Shown: positions 61,842 through 64,000 of the stretch, piece after piece
How the letters are laid out: the number at the start of each line of letters is the position of its first letter
Numbering within the stretch: position 1 is the stretch's first letter
Notes under the pieces: model-generated
Databases searched by the model: none
Seen by the model: the letters and a program-made list of their open reading frames with translations, nothing else
Told to the model about the DNA's origin: nothing
Position numbers and translations under genes: made by a program
DNA from: Sphingobium sp. KCTC 72723
Lineage (GTDB): Bacteria > Pseudomonadota > Alphaproteobacteria > Sphingomonadales > Sphingomonadaceae
DNA length: 64,000 bases
Direction: 5' to 3'
Assembly: GCF_014280435.1 (NCBI RefSeq)
Contig: NZ_CP060388.1
Span: 3,299,501-3,363,500 of the forward strand

Positions 61842-63512
61842 ATGGCGACAACATATGACGACGGCCAGCCAAAACATAGCGTGACGGGGCAGAACGAGAA
61901 ACTCGTGATTGCCGCATCGTCGCTGGGGACGGTGTTCGAATGGTATGATTTCTATCTTTACGGTTTGCTGGCGACCTATATCAGCGCGCAATTCTTTTCC
62001 GGCGTGAACGAGACGACCGGATTTATCTTTGCGCTGGCGGCGTTCGCGGCGGGCTTTGCGGTGCGGCCGTTCGGGGCGATCGTGTTCGGGCGGATCGGCG
62101 ACATGGTCGGGCGCAAGAATACGTTTCTGGTGACGATGGGGATCATGGGGCTTTCGACCTTCGCGGTCGGCCTGCTGCCGAGCTATGCCAGCATCGGCGT
62201 GGCGGCCCCTATCATCCTGCTGATCATGCGGCTGGCCCAGGGGCTGGCGCTGGGCGGCGAATATGGCGGGGCAGCGACTTATGTGGCCGAACATGCGCCG
62301 GAGGGGAAGCGTGGCCTCTATACCAGCTGGATCCAGACCACGGCGACATTCGGCCTGTTCGCCGCGTTGCTGGTGGTCATCGGTTTCCGCTTTGCGTTGG
62401 GCGAGGAGGCCTTTGCGGCATGGGGATGGCGTCTGCCATTCCTGATTTCGATCCTGCTGCTGGGCGTGTCGATGTGGATCCGGTTGCAGTTGAATGAAAG
62501 CCCCGTGTTCCAGAAGATGAAGGATGAAGGCACGGTGTCCAAGGCGCCGCTGACCGAAGCGTTCGGCCAGTGGGGCAATCTGCGCTGGGTCATCATCGCG
62601 CTGCTGGGTGCGGTGATGGGGCAGGCAGTCGTATGGTATGCCGGGCAGTTCTACGCGCTGTTCTTTCTGGAAAAGACGCTGCGGGTGGATGGCGCGACGG
62701 CCAATATCCTGATCGCCATTGCGCTGGCGCTGGCGACGCCCTTCTTCGTGTTCTTCGGCTGGCTGAGCGACAAGATCGGGCGCAAGCCGATCATCCTGGG
62801 CGGGTGCGCATTGGCGGCGATCACTTACTTCCCCTTGTTCGGGGCGTTAACGAGCGCGGCCAATCCGGCGCTGGCAGCAGCGCAGGCATCAGCACCGGTG
62901 ACGATCGTGGCGCACCAAGATGAGTGTTCGTTCCAGTTCGATCCGGTCGGCAAGAACAAGTTCGACACATCAAGCTGCGACATCGCCAAAGCCTACATGG
63001 CCAAGACCGGGGTGAGTTACAGCAATGTAGAGGCAGCGGCAGGCACGCCTGCTCTCGTCAGGGTCGGCAGCGCCAGCTTTGCAGCGCCCGATGGTGCGAC
63101 GCTGGCGGGCGGCGGCAAGGCAGCGGCGATCACCGGCTTTCAGGACGAGTTGAAGGCGGGGCTGGCGCAAGCGGGATACCCGCCCAAGGCTGACACGGCC
63201 AAGATCAACAAGGTCGCGGTCGTGGCGATCCTGTGGGCGTTGGCGATGCTGGTGACGATGGTTTACGGACCGATCGCCGCGATGCTGGTGGAACTGTTCC
63301 CCAGCCGGATCCGCTACACGTCGATGTCGCTGCCCTATCATATCGGCAATGGCTGGTTCGGCGGGTTCCTGCCCACGACCGCTTTTGCGATGGTCGCGGC
63401 GACCGGGAATATCTATTACGGCCTGTGGTATCCGGTCGTGGTGGCGGCGGCGACCGTGGTGATCGGGCTGTTGTTCCTGCCGGAAACTTTCCGCCGGAAT
63501 ATCGAACAATAG
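61842..63512 (+). CDS. MHS-family MFS carboxylate:H+ symporter with large loop (556 aa)
   Basis: Metabolite:H+ symporter signature SSLGTVFEWYDFYLYG at the first helix, GDMVGRKNTFL and RLAQGLALGGEYGGAATYVAEHAP. About 12 helices. Between helices 8 and 9 there is an insertion of about 110 residues (346-456) with a possible disulfide pair (ECSFQF and SSCDIAK). Relatives transport organic acids or osmolytes. Following the porin and next to acs/crbSR, acetate or a related acid is a reasonable substrate guess. A terminator follows at 63541-63571. Confidence 0.9.
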   Translation: MATTYDDGQPKHSVTGQNEKLVIAASSLGTVFEWYDFYLYGLLATYISAQFFSGVNETTGFIFALAAFAAGFAVRPFGAIVFGRIGDMVGRKNTFLVTMGIMGLSTFAVGLLPSYASIGVAAPIILLIMRLAQGLALGGEYGGAATYVAEHAPEGKRGLYTSWIQTTATFGLFAALLVVIGFRFALGEEAFAAWGWRLPFLISILLLGVSMWIRLQLNESPVFQKMKDEGTVSKAPLTEAFGQWGNLRWVIIALLGAVMGQAVVWYAGQFYALFFLEKTLRVDGATANILIAIALALATPFFVFFGWLSDKIGRKPIILGGCALAAITYFPLFGALTSAANPALAAAQASAPVTIVAHQDECSFQFDPVGKNKFDTSSCDIAKAYMAKTGVSYSNVEAAAGTPALVRVGSASFAAPDGATLAGGGKAAAITGFQDELKAGLAQAGYPPKADTAKINKVAVVAILWALAMLVTMVYGPIAAMLVELFPSRIRYTSMSLPYHIGNGWFGGFLPTTAFAMVAATGNIYYGLWYPVVVAAATVVIGLLFLPETFRRNIEQ

Positions 63513-63540
63513 ACAGCAAGATGGACAATATGCGGCATGT

Positions 63541-63571
63541 GGCAGCATCCGAAAGGGTACTGCCATTTTTT
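63541..63571 (+). terminator. Rho-independent terminator after MHS transporter
   Basis: Stem GGCAG-C-ATCC, GAAA tetraloop, GGGT-A-CTGCC, then A and six T. Located 29 bp after the transporter stop; it should end the porin-transporter transcript. Confidence 0.75.
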
Positions 63572-63577
63572 ATGGCT

Positions 63578-63589
63578 GTTTACGTAAAC
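63578..63589. promoter_or_regulatory. Palindrome GTTTACGTAAAC
   Basis: Perfect 12-bp palindrome with central CG, just after the terminator. Form similar to LacI-type half-site pairs; binder unknown. Confidence 0.4.
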
Positions 63590-63651
63590 TTTATTATGTG
63601 ATAATTTCTCAAATATATCATGATAGGTAATATTATGTCTTTTCTGTGCAT

Positions 63652-63673
63652 GACTGTAACACCTGTTACAGTC
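63652..63673. promoter_or_regulatory. Dyad GACTGTAAC-ACCT-GTTACAGTC
   Basis: Perfect 9-bp arms with a 4-bp spacer. Strong candidate operator in the AT-rich gap. No regulator gene is adjacent within the window. Confidence 0.5.
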
Positions 63674-63733
63674 CTATGCCGCATCGGGAGAAGGGATTGG
63701 AAACGCCTGTAAAATTCAGGCCATTTTTTGATT

Positions 63734-63745
63734 GCAAACGTTTGC
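63734..63745. promoter_or_regulatory. LacI-type operator GCAAACGTTTGC
   Basis: Perfect 12-bp palindrome equal to the core of the well-known PurR/LacI-family consensus (central ACGT). Suggests control by a LacI-family protein, often a sugar or nucleoside regulator, of the gene to the right. Confidence 0.5.
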
Positions 63746-63891
63746 CGTTTTGCTATTCCTCTTTCAGGGAGTGATTGCGTGTGCGCCGACCATGGCCGTT
63801 CGCGATCGCACATCCCGCCATGTGAAGTGGAAGGTGTCGTCAGGACTGCACGCCTGAAGGTGCCTTCCCCTTCTCATAGAAAAGAGAGAGG

Positions 63892-64000
63892 ATGCGTGAC
63901 GAGATGACCCCTTGCTGGACCGCTGCGCATGTGCGCGCGATTGGCGCTGACAGGGCCGTTGCGCCATCGATCGGCGCGCAGCATGTCGTCGCGGTCGCGC
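63892..64000 (+). CDS. Possible 5' end of a gene cut by the window edge
   Basis: An open frame from ATG 63892 (or ATG 63904 in the same frame) stays open to the window end, 36 codons. GAGAGAGG directly precedes the first ATG and is 13 bases before the second. The residues (TPCWTAAHVRAIGADRAVAP) match nothing I recognise. Real only if the frame continues; in GC-rich DNA a chance opening of this length is common. Confidence 0.3.
   Translation, partial: MRDEMTPCWTAAHVRAIGADRAVAPSIGAQHVVAVA

Larger units (their letters stand above)
63572..63891. promoter_or_regulatory. AT-rich intergenic region with three palindromes
   Basis: No convincing gene on either strand; short frames here lack ribosome sites and family motifs. 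The part to about 63770 is clearly more AT-rich than the rest of the window. It holds palindromes at 63578-63589, 63652-63673 and 63734-63745, suggesting a regulated promoter for a gene to the right, beyond the window. Confidence 0.5.

Noticed and set aside
63580..63967. Short minus-strand frames in the right-hand gap
   Set aside because: No ribosome site, no motif, and they cross the palindromes and AT-rich segment.
1..64000. CRISPR arrays, tRNA or rRNA genes, transposases, phage genes
   Set aside because: Searched by eye on both strands; no regularly spaced repeats, no clover-leaf with CCA region and no transposase or integrase motif was found.

Overview
The window is GC-rich, gene-dense DNA, most likely from an alphaproteobacterium of the sphingomonad type. 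That placement is an inference from codon habits, many ATGA start/stop overlaps and the gene mix, not from a marker gene. No rRNA, tRNA, CRISPR array, transposase or phage gene was found. Nearly all of it is catabolic: CoA-thioester chemistry (acyl-CoA dehydrogenases, thiolases, crotonases, CaiB-type CoA-transferases), two periplasmic PQQ quinohemoproteins, short-chain dehydrogenases and transporters.

Layout. (1) 1-8.8 kb: the 3' end of a MaoC-like hydratase, acyl-CoA dehydrogenase, thiolase, a DMT exporter (minus), a cytochrome c, then a tight operon of CoA-transferase, SDR, crotonase and a long acyl-CoA dehydrogenase resembling methylsuccinyl-CoA dehydrogenase. (2) 8.8-16.7 kb, minus: a CMD-family protein and a thiolase, preceded by a complete coenzyme F420 operon (fbiC, npdG, cofE, cofD, cofC) headed by a TetR regulator. 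(3) 16.8-29.5 kb, plus: one long operon with APH-type kinase, SDR, ACAD11-type dehydrogenase, MFS transporter, acyl-CoA ligase, PQQ dehydrogenase, FadJ-like enzyme, SCP2-type thiolase, DUF35 protein and SMP-30 lactonase. It reads as a lactone / 4-hydroxy-acid route. (4) 29.5-42.5 kb: a TetR-centred cluster with a fused double CoA-transferase, an LLM-class oxidoreductase (possible F420 user), crotonases, flavin reductase, PQQ dehydrogenase, carboxylesterase and a CitE-like lyase. Related TGCA-containing dyads lie in its promoter gaps.

(5) 42.5-49.3 kb, minus: a compact eight-gene operon, SPFH-SHOCT protein, two DUF4178 proteins, a 48-residue membrane protein, DUF350, membrane-anchored spermidine-synthase-like enzyme, FAD oxidoreductase and SpeD. 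This is the best candidate for a poorly described system: polyamine chemistry tied to the membrane. (6) 49.5-54.2 kb, plus: aldehyde dehydrogenase, double-CMD protein, SDR, hydroxyisobutyrate-dehydrogenase-like enzyme and SDR, behind a promoter gap with two dyads. (7) 54.3-63.5 kb: an acetate-switch module, CrbS-like transporter/kinase hybrid, CrbR-like regulator and acetyl-CoA synthetase, next to a DcaP-like porin and an MHS-family carboxylate transporter. (8) 63.5-64 kb: an AT-rich gap with a terminator and three palindromes, then possibly the start of a gene cut by the window edge.

Taken together, an outer-membrane porin and inner-membrane transporters import acids. PQQ enzymes, an esterase and a lactonase prepare substrates outside the cytoplasm. 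Ligases and CoA-transferases activate them, several beta-oxidation sets shorten them, and Acs recovers acetate. F420 made by region 2 may serve the LLM oxidoreductase of region 4.
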